DNA from: Methylophilus sp. 42
Lineage (GTDB): Bacteria; Pseudomonadota; Gammaproteobacteria; Burkholderiales; Methylophilaceae
Length of the DNA: 64,000 bases
Assembly (NCBI RefSeq): GCF_000384155.1
Contig: NZ_KB913031.1
Coordinates: forward strand, 1,736,001 to 1,800,000
Direction of reading: 5' to 3'
The notes under the pieces: model-generated
The model's database searches: none
The model's input: the letters and a program-made list of their open reading frames with translations, nothing else
What the model was told of the DNA's origin: nothing
Made by a program: the position numbers and the translations under genes
Part shown: piece after piece, positions 25,801-35,582 of the stretch
How positions within the stretch are numbered: the first letter of the stretch is position 1
Layout: every line of letters starts with the position of its first letter

Positions 25801-26868
25801 ATGCCAAACAGCTTAGCCACATTGGCTTATTTATATGTAGACAAGACGGTTAAATGCGCGCTATTTCCGCTGACAATGCTTTCCATGCTTGCCACGCCAG
25901 TGCTTGCAGATACAATCTGGCTCAAAAATGGCGACAAGATCACAGGCACACTGGGCGTTAAAATATCAAATAAACTCACAGTCAAAACCACTTATGCCGA
26001 TGAGGTTAAAATCAACTGGAACGATATTCACAGTATCGATGCCGACAAACCTATCCTGATGCAGCTGTCTGATGGCAGCATCGTCAATGGCCGCCTGATT
26101 CATACCGATGAAGGCCAGGTGATTCTGGATGAGGAAACCAACACGCCATTGGTGGATACTGAACTGGACGAAATTCATTACATCAACCCCAGCCGCGACC
26201 TGATTGGTGAAGGCTACGTCTGGACCGGCAACCTGAGCCTGGGTGGTGCGTTTAACAATGGCAACAGTACCAACCGCAATATGCAATTTAACGGTGAGTC
26301 GGTATTACGCGGCCTGGAAAATCGTTATACGGTACAAGGCTATTACTACTGGGCAGAAGATAACGACGAACAAACGCAGAACAACGCGCGCGTGCGCGGC
26401 CAGTATGACCACTTTTTCACCAAAAAATGGTTTAGCTACCTCAACACCATTCAGGAAAAAGACCGTTTCAGGGATATCAAGTTACGAAGTACCTACGGTG
26501 TGGGTACCGGTTACCAGATTTTTGAGGGCGAAAAGCTTAACCTGTCAGTGGAAGGCGGTGTGTCGCTGATCAAACAGGACTATTACGAAGAAAGTGATGA
26601 CAATCATGCCGCCTTGCGTTGGGCGGTCAACTACAACCAGTATTTATTTGATTCTTTTGTGCAGGCATTCCATCGCCATGAAGTGTTATACACCGCGAGA
26701 TCCCCTTCACAAATCCTGGTTTACAGCTCAACCGGCCTGCGTTTTCCGTTTATTTTCGGCTTAAGTGCGTCTACACAATTAGACTACAACTACGATAGCC
26801 GCCCGGTAGATGATCGCGTCAAAGGCGATACGCGCGCCCTGTTCACACTGGGCTATAGCTGGAAATAA
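25801..26868 (+). CDS. DUF481 (YdiY-like) outer-membrane barrel protein
   Basis: 355 residues from the ATG at 25801, with AGGGAG a few bases upstream. An open frame back to 25594 lacks a signal and was rejected. A signal sequence ends near VLADT (about residue 37). The first soluble part (TIWLKNGDKITGTLG, about 38-140) looks like two small beta-repeats. The C-terminal two thirds are a DUF481 barrel with alternating aromatic strands, ending in FTLGYSWK. E. coli YdiY belongs to this family and is acid-induced, but the molecular role is unknown. No terminator is visible after it. Confidence 0.85.
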   Translation: MPNSLATLAYLYVDKTVKCALFPLTMLSMLATPVLADTIWLKNGDKITGTLGVKISNKLTVKTTYADEVKINWNDIHSIDADKPILMQLSDGSIVNGRLIHTDEGQVILDEETNTPLVDTELDEIHYINPSRDLIGEGYVWTGNLSLGGAFNNGNSTNRNMQFNGESVLRGLENRYTVQGYYYWAEDNDEQTQNNARVRGQYDHFFTKKWFSYLNTIQEKDRFRDIKLRSTYGVGTGYQIFEGEKLNLSVEGGVSLIKQDYYEESDDNHAALRWAVNYNQYLFDSFVQAFHRHEVLYTARSPSQILVYSSTGLRFPFIFGLSASTQLDYNYDSRPVDDRVKGDTRALFTLGYSWK

Positions 26869-27038
26869 CGCTGGCGACGTCTGCAATATTTAAGGAGTTG
26901 CCGCTTAAATGTTAAAATGATCGCTGCATTGTTTTAATCCGTCCTGAATTTCATCATAGGCAGCATGGACAAAAACAATATGGGGTACGGCAAGGGACAT
27001 TGATACCGTATTTTTTGAGTTGAAGATGGAGCAAAAAT

Positions 27039-27980
27039 ATGGCGATACAATGGTTTCCGGGGCACATGACTTCTGCCCGAAAAAAGGCAGAAGAAACACT
27101 GGAACATATCGACGTCGTGATTGAAGTACTGGATGCTCGCGTGCCTGCCGCCAGCCACAACCCCATGATTGAGGAAATGCGCAACTTTCGCCAGCGGCCT
27201 AACCTGAAAATTCTCAACAAAGCCGATTTGGCCGACCCGCAAGTCACCCAGGCCTGGTTGAATTACTTTAACAAGCAGCCCAATACCAAAGCCGTCGCCC
27301 TGTCGTGCAAAAAACCTGGTGACGCAAAGAAAATTCCAGGCTTGTGCCGCCAACTGGCATCACATCGCGGCACGCCGCTGAAACCGTTGCGCATGATGAT
27401 CATGGGCATTCCTAACGTCGGCAAATCCACCCTGATGAACGCCCTGCTTAACCGCCGGGCGGCCAAAGTGGGCGATGAACCGGCCGTGACCAAAAGCCAG
27501 CAACGCTTTGATTTAAATGACAGCCAGAACATTACCGACACCCCGGGCATGATGTGGCCAAAAATCGAACATGAGTCAGACGGTTATCTGCTGGCTGCCA
27601 GCCACGCCATTGGCCGCAACGCGGTGATCGATGAAGATGTGGCCGAGTTTTTGGGTAGTGTGCTATTAAAACAATATCCAGCCCTCATGAATACGCGCTA
27701 TAAACTGGATGCCATGAAGCTGGATGTGACTGCCATTGATGGCATAGACTTGCTGCAAGCTATCGCCAAACGCCGCACTTACAAACGTAACGATGGTGAG
27801 TGGGATATGGAGCGTACCGCCATGGCCTTGCTCACTGACTACCGCAGTGGTGCTATTGGCCGCGTGAGCCTGGAATCACCACAGAGCCGGGCCGAGATGA
27901 TCGCGCTGGCTGCGGAACAGGCCGCGGCAGCGAAGAAAGCGAAAGAAGACCAGGCAGCGCCTGAGCCAGATACCTTGTAA
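27039..27980 (+). CDS. ylqF: Ribosome biogenesis GTPase RbgA/YlqF
   Basis: 313 residues, a circularly permuted GTPase. The motif order confirms the permutation: NKADLAD (G4, about residues 66-72) comes before GIPNVGKSTLMNALL (G1, about 127-141), and DTPGMMWPK (G3) is last. The N-terminal IQWFPGHMTSARKKA is the conserved family start. Members assist late assembly of the 50S subunit. The C-terminal helical part ends in an Ala/Lys/Glu-rich tail. It appears monocistronic and converges with the diguanylate cyclase gene 16 bp later. Confidence 0.94.
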   Translation: MAIQWFPGHMTSARKKAEETLEHIDVVIEVLDARVPAASHNPMIEEMRNFRQRPNLKILNKADLADPQVTQAWLNYFNKQPNTKAVALSCKKPGDAKKIPGLCRQLASHRGTPLKPLRMMIMGIPNVGKSTLMNALLNRRAAKVGDEPAVTKSQQRFDLNDSQNITDTPGMMWPKIEHESDGYLLAASHAIGRNAVIDEDVAEFLGSVLLKQYPALMNTRYKLDAMKLDVTAIDGIDLLQAIAKRRTYKRNDGEWDMERTAMALLTDYRSGAIGRVSLESPQSRAEMIALAAEQAAAAKKAKEDQAAPEPDTL

Positions 27981-27995
27981 CGCTGGCTGTTATCC

Positions 27996-29261
27996 TCAGG
28001 CAATCAGGCTGGCATGCCGTTTGGCTGGCTTGCCGGGCTCTGGTGGTTTATTCAGTAACTGATCAATATTGCTTGCAATGCGATTACGGCCATTCTGCTT
28101 GGCTTTGTACAGGTTTTGATCCGCGCCGGCAAACAGACCTTCCAGGCCGTAGCCAACGGTTTCAGAGCTGACTGAACCGACGCTGACGGTACATTTGATT
28201 GCCTGCGTGTCGCTACTCATACTCTCCACACCTGCAATACTTACCGGCGTCACTTCAATAATACGGCGGATACGCTCCGCCAAGATCATTGCTTCATGTT
28301 CGCCGGTATTGGGCATTAAAATACAAAACTCTTCGCCGCCATAACGGCCAATCACATCGCCGCCACGCAAGGCCGCGCGTATCGTCCCTGCACAAGCTTT
28401 CAGCACCACATCGCCCACCAGGTGCCCATACACGTCATTGACCTTCTTAAAGTAATCCAGGTCGACAATCAGCATCCCCATCGGCAGGCGGATACGCTGT
28501 GACACCGCCTGCATACGCGTAGCTGCTTCTTGCAAGCCTCTACGGTTTAATACGCCAGTCAGGCCATCCAGTGTGGCAATGGCTTGCAGCCCGGCCTGTG
28601 CCCGCACATGCATCACCAGCAACAGCAAGCTAGTCACTGTCGTCATGGCCAGCATGGTTGCCGTCATCATATAAGCATGCATGCTCCACTGTGAAAACGT
28701 CTGCAAACTATCTTGATCGCCCAATATGACCTTCATCGCCAAAAAAGCCAGCATTAAACTCACTAGGGCAAACAGGCTGCAACATAACCAGAATACGTGT
28801 GCCACAAAGTCTTTGCCATGGCCGACCAGGCTGCGGCTGCCGTAGCCAAACACCCACATCAATACCAAGAGGTTGCTTAACAATATCCATCTATCCGGTG
28901 TATGCATATTCAACATCACTGCATTACACGCAAGTAAGGTGGTCACCACCAGCAAGGCCCAATAACGGTAAACACGATAACCTCTGAGCAAACGGATACC
29001 GTTAACAAACAGGCTGATGCCGAGCGCAATAATGGTGACTGAAGTAGCCACATAAACGTTTTGCGGGCCATGTATCAAAGAGGTTTGTGAAAGAAAATAA
29101 ATGGCGAGGCCAACACCGAATACCAACAGGCCGCGTACCCAATGCATAATCAGGCTGCGTTGCTGATGGGCGCCAAAAATCAACAAGACCAGAACCAGCG
29201 TTAAGGTGAGTCCAATTGATGATAGAATGACACTGTTGAGATCAAACACAGGGGCGGACAA
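27996..29261 (-). CDS. Membrane diguanylate cyclase (GGDEF)
   Basis: 421 residues. The N-terminal 215 or so residues contain six to seven membrane helices and form a membrane sensor module of unassigned type. The GGDEF domain (about 230-395) starts at ATLDGLTGVLNRRG and carries the active-site GGEEF in RYGGEEFCILMP. Five residues before it, RGGD is an intact inhibitory I-site (RxxD). It should therefore make c-di-GMP from GTP with product inhibition. No EAL domain is present. The gene is single, divergent from rep, and is the only c-di-GMP synthase in the window. Confidence 0.93.
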   Translation of the reverse strand: MSAPVFDLNSVILSSIGLTLTLVLVLLIFGAHQQRSLIMHWVRGLLVFGVGLAIYFLSQTSLIHGPQNVYVATSVTIIALGISLFVNGIRLLRGYRVYRYWALLVVTTLLACNAVMLNMHTPDRWILLSNLLVLMWVFGYGSRSLVGHGKDFVAHVFWLCCSLFALVSLMLAFLAMKVILGDQDSLQTFSQWSMHAYMMTATMLAMTTVTSLLLLVMHVRAQAGLQAIATLDGLTGVLNRRGLQEAATRMQAVSQRIRLPMGMLIVDLDYFKKVNDVYGHLVGDVVLKACAGTIRAALRGGDVIGRYGGEEFCILMPNTGEHEAMILAERIRRIIEVTPVSIAGVESMSSDTQAIKCTVSVGSVSSETVGYGLEGLFAGADQNLYKAKQNGRNRIASNIDQLLNKPPEPGKPAKRHASLIA

Positions 29262-29389
29262 AGTTTGTTTACCTGAAAAACATAATACTATGGTTGAGCG
29301 ACTATACCCATATAAATGAAGGGGTTAAATAGTCCATACAGGCTAATTCCTCTACCGCTTTGTTGTTTACCACAAACCTCTGAAGTCCC

Positions 29390-31420
29390 ATGCAGCATCT
29401 TTTAAATCCCCCACAGCGCGAAGCAATTCATTACTTGGATGGCCCCTTATTGGTGTTGGCCGGTGCCGGTAGTGGTAAAACACGCGTGATTACGCAAAAA
29501 ATTGCCTACCTGATTAACCAGGCCGGCTATAAAGGCAACCAGATTGCCGCCATCACCTTTACCAATAAAGCCGCGCGCGAGATGCAGGAGCGTGTCACGC
29601 CATTGCTGGAAGGCAAAAGCGGCAAAGGCCTGACGGTGACCACGTTTCACTCGCTGGGGCTGCAAATTTTGCGCCAGGAAGCTGCCCTGCTCGGCTATAA
29701 ACCGCAATTCTCGATTCTGGATGCCTCAGACAGCTTTAAAATCCTCAGTGATATATTGGCGACGACTGACAAACAATTGTTACGCAAGACGCAATGGCAG
29801 ATTTCCAGTTGGAAAAACGCCTTTGTGAGCCCGGACCAGGCCAAGTCTTTAGCTGATGAAGAAATGGCGCATGCCGCTGCCCGCGTTTACCAGCTCTACC
29901 AGCAAACCTTGCGCGCCTACCAGGCGGTAGACTTTGACGATTTGATTAAAGTCCCGGTTGAACTGTTTGAGCAACACCATGACACCCTGGATAAATGGCA
30001 GCGCAAACTGCACTACCTGCTGATTGACGAGTACCAGGATACCAACGCTTGCCAGTACAAACTGATCAAGCAACTCACCGGCCTGCGCGGCCAATTTACC
30101 GCCGTAGGTGATGATGACCAGGCCATTTACGGCTGGCGTGGCGCCGACGTGGAAAACCTGCGCCAGCTCACCACAGACTTTTCAAAACTCAAAGTCATCA
30201 AGCTGGAGCAAAACTACCGCTCCACCGTGCGCATTTTGCGTGCAGCAAACCAGGTCATCGCCAACAATCCCAAGCTGTTTGAGAAAAAACTGTGGAGTGA
30301 ACTGGGTACCGGCGACCTGTTACATGTTACCGCCACCCAAAGTGAAGAACACGAAGCCGAAACCGTAGTCATGAAGTTGCAGGCGCACAAATTCGAGCAT
30401 CGCACGACCTATAAAGATTATGCGATCCTCTACCGCAGCAACCACCAGGCGCGCATTATTGAAAAATTTTTGCGCAACCACAAAATCCCCTACACCATCT
30501 CTGGCGGTTCATCCTTCTTTGACAAAGCTGAAATCAAGGACATCATCAGCTACCTGCGCCTGATCGCTAACGAAGACGATGATCCAGCGTTCATCCGTGC
30601 CGCCACCACACCGAAAAAAGGCATAGGCAACACCACACTAGAACGCTTGGGCGAATATGCCAGCGCGCACAAAATGTCGCTGTTTGCCGCCGCATTTGAA
30701 GGTGGTTTCCAGCACGACGTCGGTGCCAAACAGCTTGAAGACCTGCTCACCTTCTGCCGCTATATCCAGACATTGCAAGGCCGCGCCGTCAAAGACCCAG
30801 CCAATGAGGTGCTCAATGACCTGCTGACCGCCATTCAATACGAAACCTATTTGTATGATGGTGAAGAAGCACGCGCTGCCGAAACACGCTGGGGCAACGT
30901 CATGGAGTTTGTCGCCTGGCTTAGCAAAAAAGGCGAAGGCTCCACCGAATACGGCAATGAGTCTGACGGCAAAAACCTGCTCGAACTCACACAGCTGGTC
31001 TCGCTCATCACCATGCTAGAGGGTCGCGAAGACAGCGAACCCGATGCCGTCAAGCTCTCCACCCTGCACGCCTCCAAAGGCCTGGAGTACGGCCACGTCT
31101 TCTTAATCGGCTGCGAAGAAGGCATTTTGCCGCACACAAACTCTATTGATGCGGACCAGATTGAAGAAGAACGCCGCCTGATGTATGTCGGCATCACCCG
31201 CGCGCAAAAATCGCTCAACATCACCTGGTGCAAAAAACGCAAACGCGGCGGCGAAATGCAGGCGTGTGAACCCAGCCGGTTTATCGGTGAATTACCAAAA
31301 GACGATGTCAAACACTTTGGCAACCCGTTTAACGGGCCCGACCAAGTGCTGAGCAAAGACTATGGGAAGAGCAAGATGGCGAATATTAAGGCGATGCTAG
31401 CATCGACAAGTAAAATTTAG
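29390..31420 (+). CDS. rep: ATP-dependent DNA helicase Rep
   Basis: 676 residues, a UvrD/Rep superfamily 1A helicase that moves 3'-to-5' and clears proteins ahead of the replication fork. Motifs in order are Q-motif LNPPQREAI, Walker [10 protein letters not shown] (about residues 26-34), [10 protein letters not shown] (Ia), DEYQDTN (II), [12 protein letters not shown] (III), QNYRST (IV), [11 protein letters not shown] (V) and [10 protein letters not shown] (VI). Length equals that of E. coli Rep (about 673), and the C-terminus lacks a UvrD-like tail, which favours Rep over UvrD. Confidence 0.95.
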   Translation: MQHLLNPPQREAIHYLDGPLLVLAGAGSGKTRVITQKIAYLINQAGYKGNQIAAITFTNKAAREMQERVTPLLEGKSGKGLTVTTFHSLGLQILRQEAALLGYKPQFSILDASDSFKILSDILATTDKQLLRKTQWQISSWKNAFVSPDQAKSLADEEMAHAAARVYQLYQQTLRAYQAVDFDDLIKVPVELFEQHHDTLDKWQRKLHYLLIDEYQDTNACQYKLIKQLTGLRGQFTAVGDDDQAIYGWRGADVENLRQLTTDFSKLKVIKLEQNYRSTVRILRAANQVIANNPKLFEKKLWSELGTGDLLHVTATQSEEHEAETVVMKLQAHKFEHRTTYKDYAILYRSNHQARIIEKFLRNHKIPYTISGGSSFFDKAEIKDIISYLRLIANEDDDPAFIRAATTPKKGIGNTTLERLGEYASAHKMSLFAAAFEGGFQHDVGAKQLEDLLTFCRYIQTLQGRAVKDPANEVLNDLLTAIQYETYLYDGEEARAAETRWGNVMEFVAWLSKKGEGSTEYGNESDGKNLLELTQLVSLITMLEGREDSEPDAVKLSTLHASKGLEYGHVFLIGCEEGILPHTNSIDADQIEEERRLMYVGITRAQKSLNITWCKKRKRGGEMQACEPSRFIGELPKDDVKHFGNPFNGPDQVLSKDYGKSKMANIKAMLASTSKI

Positions 31421-31445
31421 TTCATCAATCTATTTTGTTTATAAT
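31417..31445 (+). promoter_or_regulatory. Possible sigma-70 promoter of the polysaccharide cluster
   Basis: A perfect -10 TATAAT (31440-31445) with a weak -35 TTAGTT (31417-31422) at 17-base spacing, 28 bases before the rfbF start and right after the rep stop. Confidence 0.4.
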
Positions 31446-31472
31446 CTCTTTTTTATAAAAATTATTAAACAT

Positions 31473-32243
31473 ATGAAAGCGGTCATTTTAGCCGGTGGTC
31501 TGGGTACCCGCATTAGCGAAGAAACACATTTAAAACCCAAGCCAATGATTGAAATAGGCGGTAAACCTATTTTATGGCACATCATGAAATTATACTCAGC
31601 TCACGGCATCAATGATTTTATTATTTGCTGTGGCTATAAAGGGTATGTCATCAAAGAATACTTCGCCAATTATTTTCTACACATGTCAGACGTCACTTTT
31701 GACATGTCAAATAATTCGATGAAAGTTCACCAGAAAAACGCCGAGCCCTGGAAAGTCACACTGGTTGATACCGGTGACCACACCCTGACTGGTGGCCGAT
31801 TGAAGCGTGTAGCCGACTATGTGAAAGACGAAGAAGCCTTCTGCTTCACTTATGGTGACGGTCTATCCGATGTAAATATCAGCGAACTGATCCAGTTCCA
31901 TAAAAGTCATGGCAAGCTTGCCACCGTAACAGGAGTGCAACCCCCCGGAAGATATGGTGCCCTGGAACTGAACGGACATCAGGTCACTGGTTTTGCAGAA
32001 AAACCGCGGGGCGATGGTGGCTGGATCAACGGTGGCTTTTTTGTATTATCCCCAAAATGTATTGATTATATCCAGAATGACCAGTCCAGCTGGGAGGGGG
32101 AGCCTTTGGTAGCACTGGCCAGACAAGGAGAACTCTCTGCCTATGAACACGATGGGTTCTGGCAACCCATGGATACCCTGCGCGAAAAAACGCTACTAGA
32201 AACTTTGTGGGCCAGCGGTGAAGCCCCCTGGAAGGTCTGGTAA
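31473..32243 (+). CDS. rfbF: Glucose-1-phosphate cytidylyltransferase
   Basis: 256 residues. It makes CDP-glucose from CTP and glucose-1-phosphate, the entry step to CDP-linked 6-deoxy sugars. The nucleotide-binding start [15 protein letters not shown] (about 4-18) and [18 protein letters not shown] are typical of the family. The later [12 protein letters not shown] block contains the metal-binding Asp. The gene follows rep after 52 bp and opens the polysaccharide cluster. The rfbG start lies 2 bp past its stop. Confidence 0.95.
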   Translation: MKAVILAGGLGTRISEETHLKPKPMIEIGGKPILWHIMKLYSAHGINDFIICCGYKGYVIKEYFANYFLHMSDVTFDMSNNSMKVHQKNAEPWKVTLVDTGDHTLTGGRLKRVADYVKDEEAFCFTYGDGLSDVNISELIQFHKSHGKLATVTGVQPPGRYGALELNGHQVTGFAEKPRGDGGWINGGFFVLSPKCIDYIQNDQSSWEGEPLVALARQGELSAYEHDGFWQPMDTLREKTLLETLWASGEAPWKVW

Positions 32244-32245
32244 GT

Positions 32246-33304
32246 ATGCCAAATTTCTGGCTGAACAAACGCGTATTCGTCACCGGGCATACAGGTTTTA
32301 AAGGTGGCTGGCTTACCTTATGGCTGCATATGCTGGGTGCCCGCATCTACGGATATGCCCTACCGCCAGACACTCGCCCCAGCCTGTTTACAGTGGCTGA
32401 TATTGAACCATTATTAAGCGGTCATACTCTGGCGGATATACGGGATTCCGACAAACTGAAAGCAGCCATGGCAGAGGCGAAGCCCGATATAGTACTGCAC
32501 CTTGCTGCTCAGCCACTAGTCAGGCGTTCTTATCAGGATCCAGTTGAGACTTACATGACTAACGTCATGGGAACCGTAAACCTGTTGGAGGCGATCAGGC
32601 AAACTCCCAACATCAAAGCCGTGGTCAATGTCACCACTGACAAATGTTATGACAACAAAGAATGGCTGTGGCCTTACCGTGAGGGCGAGCCGTTAGGCGG
32701 TCATGACCCTTACTCCAGCAGCAAGGCTTGCTCAGAATTGGTGACAGCCTCATACAGAAAATCATTCCTTTCAGCACTGGGCGTAGGCCTTGCCTCAGCC
32801 AGGGCAGGCAATGTAATCGGTGGAGGCGACTGGTCAGACGACAGACTGATTCCAGATTTCTTGCGTGCGATGGATGCCGGGCAGATGCTGAAGATACGCT
32901 CGCCTAGAGCAGTTCGTCCCTGGCAACACGTGCTGGAGCCGCTCAAGGGCTACCTGATGCTAGCAGAAGCACTGTATGGTTCACCAGAACAGTTTGATAC
33001 TTCCTGGAACTTTGGCCCAGGCGAATCCGATTCCAGAGAGGTTACCTGGATTGTAGAAACCCTGGCCACTCACTTGCCCGACTTGCACTGGGAAATTGAC
33101 AGCCAAGCGCATCCGCATGAAGCGGGCCTCCTCAGACTGGACAGCAGCAAAGCCAGGCAATTGCTGCATTGGCAGCCACGCTGGGATCTACAAACAGCAC
33201 TGCAAAAAATTGCTGAATGGCACCTGGGGTGGAAGACAGGGCAGAATATGCAAACTTTCTGCAGGTCACAAATCCATGCTTACGAACAGACCATTTTAAA
33301 GTGA
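32246..33304 (+). CDS. rfbG: CDP-glucose 4,6-dehydratase
   Basis: 352 residues, an extended short-chain dehydrogenase that turns CDP-glucose into CDP-4-keto-6-deoxyglucose. The NAD loop is VTGHTGFKGGW (about 11-21), a TDKCY motif follows the active-site strand, and the catalytic Tyr-Lys pair lies in DPYSSSKA. LHLAAQPLVRRSY and AGNVIGGGDWS are further RfbG signatures. It lies between rfbF (2 bp) and the epimerase (6 bp). Confidence 0.95.
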   Translation: MPNFWLNKRVFVTGHTGFKGGWLTLWLHMLGARIYGYALPPDTRPSLFTVADIEPLLSGHTLADIRDSDKLKAAMAEAKPDIVLHLAAQPLVRRSYQDPVETYMTNVMGTVNLLEAIRQTPNIKAVVNVTTDKCYDNKEWLWPYREGEPLGGHDPYSSSKACSELVTASYRKSFLSALGVGLASARAGNVIGGGDWSDDRLIPDFLRAMDAGQMLKIRSPRAVRPWQHVLEPLKGYLMLAEALYGSPEQFDTSWNFGPGESDSREVTWIVETLATHLPDLHWEIDSQAHPHEAGLLRLDSSKARQLLHWQPRWDLQTALQKIAEWHLGWKTGQNMQTFCRSQIHAYEQTILK

Positions 33305-33310
33305 GTTATT

Positions 33311-33868
33311 TTGGAACGATTTCACCTTCATCCCACGCCGCTGTCAGGCCTGACCATCATTGAGCGTACACGCCTAGAGGATAGCCGGGGTTATCTTAGC
33401 CGATTCTTTTGCCAGCAAACGATGGCAGCGCTAGGTATGAAACCTATCCAGCAAATAAATCATACACTGACGAAAAAAGCCGGTGCGGTTCGTGGCATGC
33501 ATTTTCAGCACCCACCAGCCGCTGAGATCAAAATTGTCAGTTGCCTCCGGGGTCGCATTCTGGATGTTGCCGTAGATTTACGTGCCAACTCACCTACCTT
33601 TTTGCAATGTTTTTCCGCCGAATTAACCGCTGAGAACCAGCACAGTCTTTTCATTCCAGAAGGCTTTGCCCACGGGTTCCAAACTTTGACCGAAGATTGC
33701 GAGTTGCTTTACCTGCATAGCGCTAACTACTCGCCACAACACGAAGCCGCCTTAAACCCGCTGGACCCACGCCTAGCAATCTCCTGGCCGCTGCCCGTCA
33801 CCGAGATTTCGGCTAGAGACGAAGCCCATCCTATGCTAGACTCCGGCTTCAAAGGAATTAAACTATGA
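33311..33868 (+). CDS. dTDP-4-dehydrorhamnose 3,5-epimerase-family protein
   Basis: 185 residues with a TTG start at 33311. The next in-frame ATG would remove the N-terminal strands, so TTG is preferred, although no strong ribosome-binding site is seen. This is an RmlC-like cupin. VRGMHFQHPPAAEIK contains the catalytic His, FAHGFQTLTED the metal-like loop region, and LYLHSANYSP the active-site Tyr region. It probably epimerises C3 and/or C5 of the CDP-4-keto sugar made by rfbG. Because no rfbH (C3 dehydrase) follows, it most likely feeds the C-methyltransferase next door. Its stop overlaps that gene by 4 bp. Confidence 0.87.
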   Translation: MERFHLHPTPLSGLTIIERTRLEDSRGYLSRFFCQQTMAALGMKPIQQINHTLTKKAGAVRGMHFQHPPAAEIKIVSCLRGRILDVAVDLRANSPTFLQCFSAELTAENQHSLFIPEGFAHGFQTLTEDCELLYLHSANYSPQHEAALNPLDPRLAISWPLPVTEISARDEAHPMLDSGFKGIKL

Positions 33869-35091
33869 AGTGCCGTCATTGCCATCACGAAACAACCCAT
33901 CCATTCCTGGACTTGGGCAGCTCCCCTCCTTCAAACGCCTACCTCACCACAGAAACGCTTAACAAACCTGAGAAATGGTTTCCGCTCAAAGTCATGGTCT
34001 GTGATCATTGCTGGCTGGTGCAAACGGAAGACTTTGCTGACGCGCATGAGCTGTTTGATGCCGATTATGCATATTTCAGCTCTTTTTCCAGCTCCTGGCT
34101 CGCACATGCACAACATTATGTAGAAAGCATGGTTGGGCGTTTCAAGCTTGACAGTAACTCCAGAGTCATTGAAATTGCGGCAAATGATGGCTACTTATTA
34201 CAGTATGTGCAAGCCCAAAACATCCCCTGTCTTGGTATAGAACCCACGCACAGCACTGCAGAAGCAGCCAGGGGAAAAGGCATTGAAATTATCGAAGAGT
34301 TCTTTGGCGTTGCATTAGCTGAAAAACTGGTCGCGCAAGGCTATCAGGCAGACCTCACTGCGGCCAATAACGTTCTGGCCCATGTCCCGGATATTAACGA
34401 CTTCGTTGGTGGCTTTTCACGCCTACTCAAACCCAATGGCGTTTCTACATTTGAATTCCCACACCTAGTGAACCTGGTACAGCAAAACCAGTTTGATACG
34501 ATTTATCACGAGCACTTTTCATATCTATCGCTGACTAGCGTCAAAACCATTTTTGAAAAGAACGGCTTGCAGGTATTTGATGTGGAAGAAATTCCAACCC
34601 ACGGTGGCAGCTTACGTGTTTACGCTCAACGCAGTGATACTGGTACGCATCCATCCACGGCACGCCTTCAAGATGTCCTGAATAAAGAACAGACTTTAGG
34701 TATAGATAACTTGGATTTTTATCAGCACTTCCAAGAAAAAGTAAACCGTATCAAGAACGACCTGATTAGCTTTTTAATCGAAGCCCAAAAGACAGGTAAG
34801 AAAGTTATTGCTTATGGTGCAGCGGCAAAAGGCAACACATTGCTGAACTTTACCGGAGTACGTCCTGACCTGCTCCCTTACGTGGTCGATAAAAATCCGG
34901 CCAAACAGAACAAATTTATGCCGGGCAGTCGAATTCCAATTGTGAGTGAGGAAATTATCCGTTCAGAAAGACCGGATTACATTCTGATTCTGCCATGGAA
35001 CATTAAACAAGAGGTTGTCGCTCAATTGGATTATGTTCGCGACTGGTCAGCAAAATTTGTGACCGCTATTCCGATGTTAACAACTCAATAA
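33865..35091 (+). CDS. NDP-hexose C-methyltransferase (zinc-binding, TylC3/NovU type)
   Basis: 408 residues. The N-terminal Methyltransf_13-type zinc site is CRHC (residues 3-6) plus CDHC (about 47-50). The central SAM domain has EIAANDGYLLQYV (about 109-121) and NNVLAHVPDINDF. A C-terminal Rossmann-like part has GKKVIAYGAAAKGNTLLNF. These three parts define enzymes that add a methyl group to carbon 3 (or 5) of a 4-keto sugar. Here the substrate should be the CDP-4-keto-6-deoxyhexose produced by the three preceding genes. Position of methylation is inferred from the family. Confidence 0.88.
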   Translation: MKCRHCHHETTHPFLDLGSSPPSNAYLTTETLNKPEKWFPLKVMVCDHCWLVQTEDFADAHELFDADYAYFSSFSSSWLAHAQHYVESMVGRFKLDSNSRVIEIAANDGYLLQYVQAQNIPCLGIEPTHSTAEAARGKGIEIIEEFFGVALAEKLVAQGYQADLTAANNVLAHVPDINDFVGGFSRLLKPNGVSTFEFPHLVNLVQQNQFDTIYHEHFSYLSLTSVKTIFEKNGLQVFDVEEIPTHGGSLRVYAQRSDTGTHPSTARLQDVLNKEQTLGIDNLDFYQHFQEKVNRIKNDLISFLIEAQKTGKKVIAYGAAAKGNTLLNFTGVRPDLLPYVVDKNPAKQNKFMPGSRIPIVSEEIIRSERPDYILILPWNIKQEVVAQLDYVRDWSAKFVTAIPMLTTQ

Positions 35092-35093
35092 AT

Positions 35094-35582
35094 ATGCTAG
35101 ATATCCATCCCTCAGCATACATATCTAATTTAGCTGACATCGAGGACTCTAAAAGAGGCAGCCTTATCAAAATAGGTGCTAACTCGACAATAGATAGCTT
35201 CGTTAAAATAAAACCAGCTGGTGGAATTGGCAATCTGATTATAGGTGAGCATTCCGTTATCAACTCTGGCTGCGTACTTTATACAGGCAACGGGATAAAT
35301 ATTGGCAATCATGTCGCTATTGCTGCCAATACAACTTTAGCTCCAGTAAACCATGCTTATGAAAACAAAAACATTCTAATTACAAAGCAAGGTTTCATAC
35401 CATCTAAAGGTGGTATTACCATTGAAGATGATGTCTGGATTGGTGCAAATTGCGTTATTCTGGATGGAGCAATATTAAGAACTGGCTGCGTTATTGCTGC
35501 TGGCTCTATTATTCGTGGAGAAATCCCTGCCTACTCCGTGAATGCTGGCACTCCTCTGAGAGTTATTAAGTGGCGAAAATAA
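35094..35582 (+). CDS. Hexapeptide-repeat acyltransferase
   Basis: 162 residues of left-handed beta-helix. Hexapeptide turns are seen as IGANSTIDS, IGEHSVINS, IGNHVAIAANTTL and WIGANCVILDGAIL. NHAYENK holds the catalytic histidine position typical of sugar O- or N-acetyltransferases. It probably acetylates the sugar or the glycan. It begins 2 bp after the methyltransferase stop and overlaps the following reductase by 13 bp. Base composition turns AT-rich from here on. The acyl group and acceptor are unknown. Confidence 0.85.
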   Translation: MLDIHPSAYISNLADIEDSKRGSLIKIGANSTIDSFVKIKPAGGIGNLIIGEHSVINSGCVLYTGNGINIGNHVAIAANTTLAPVNHAYENKNILITKQGFIPSKGGITIEDDVWIGANCVILDGAILRTGCVIAAGSIIRGEIPAYSVNAGTPLRVIKWRK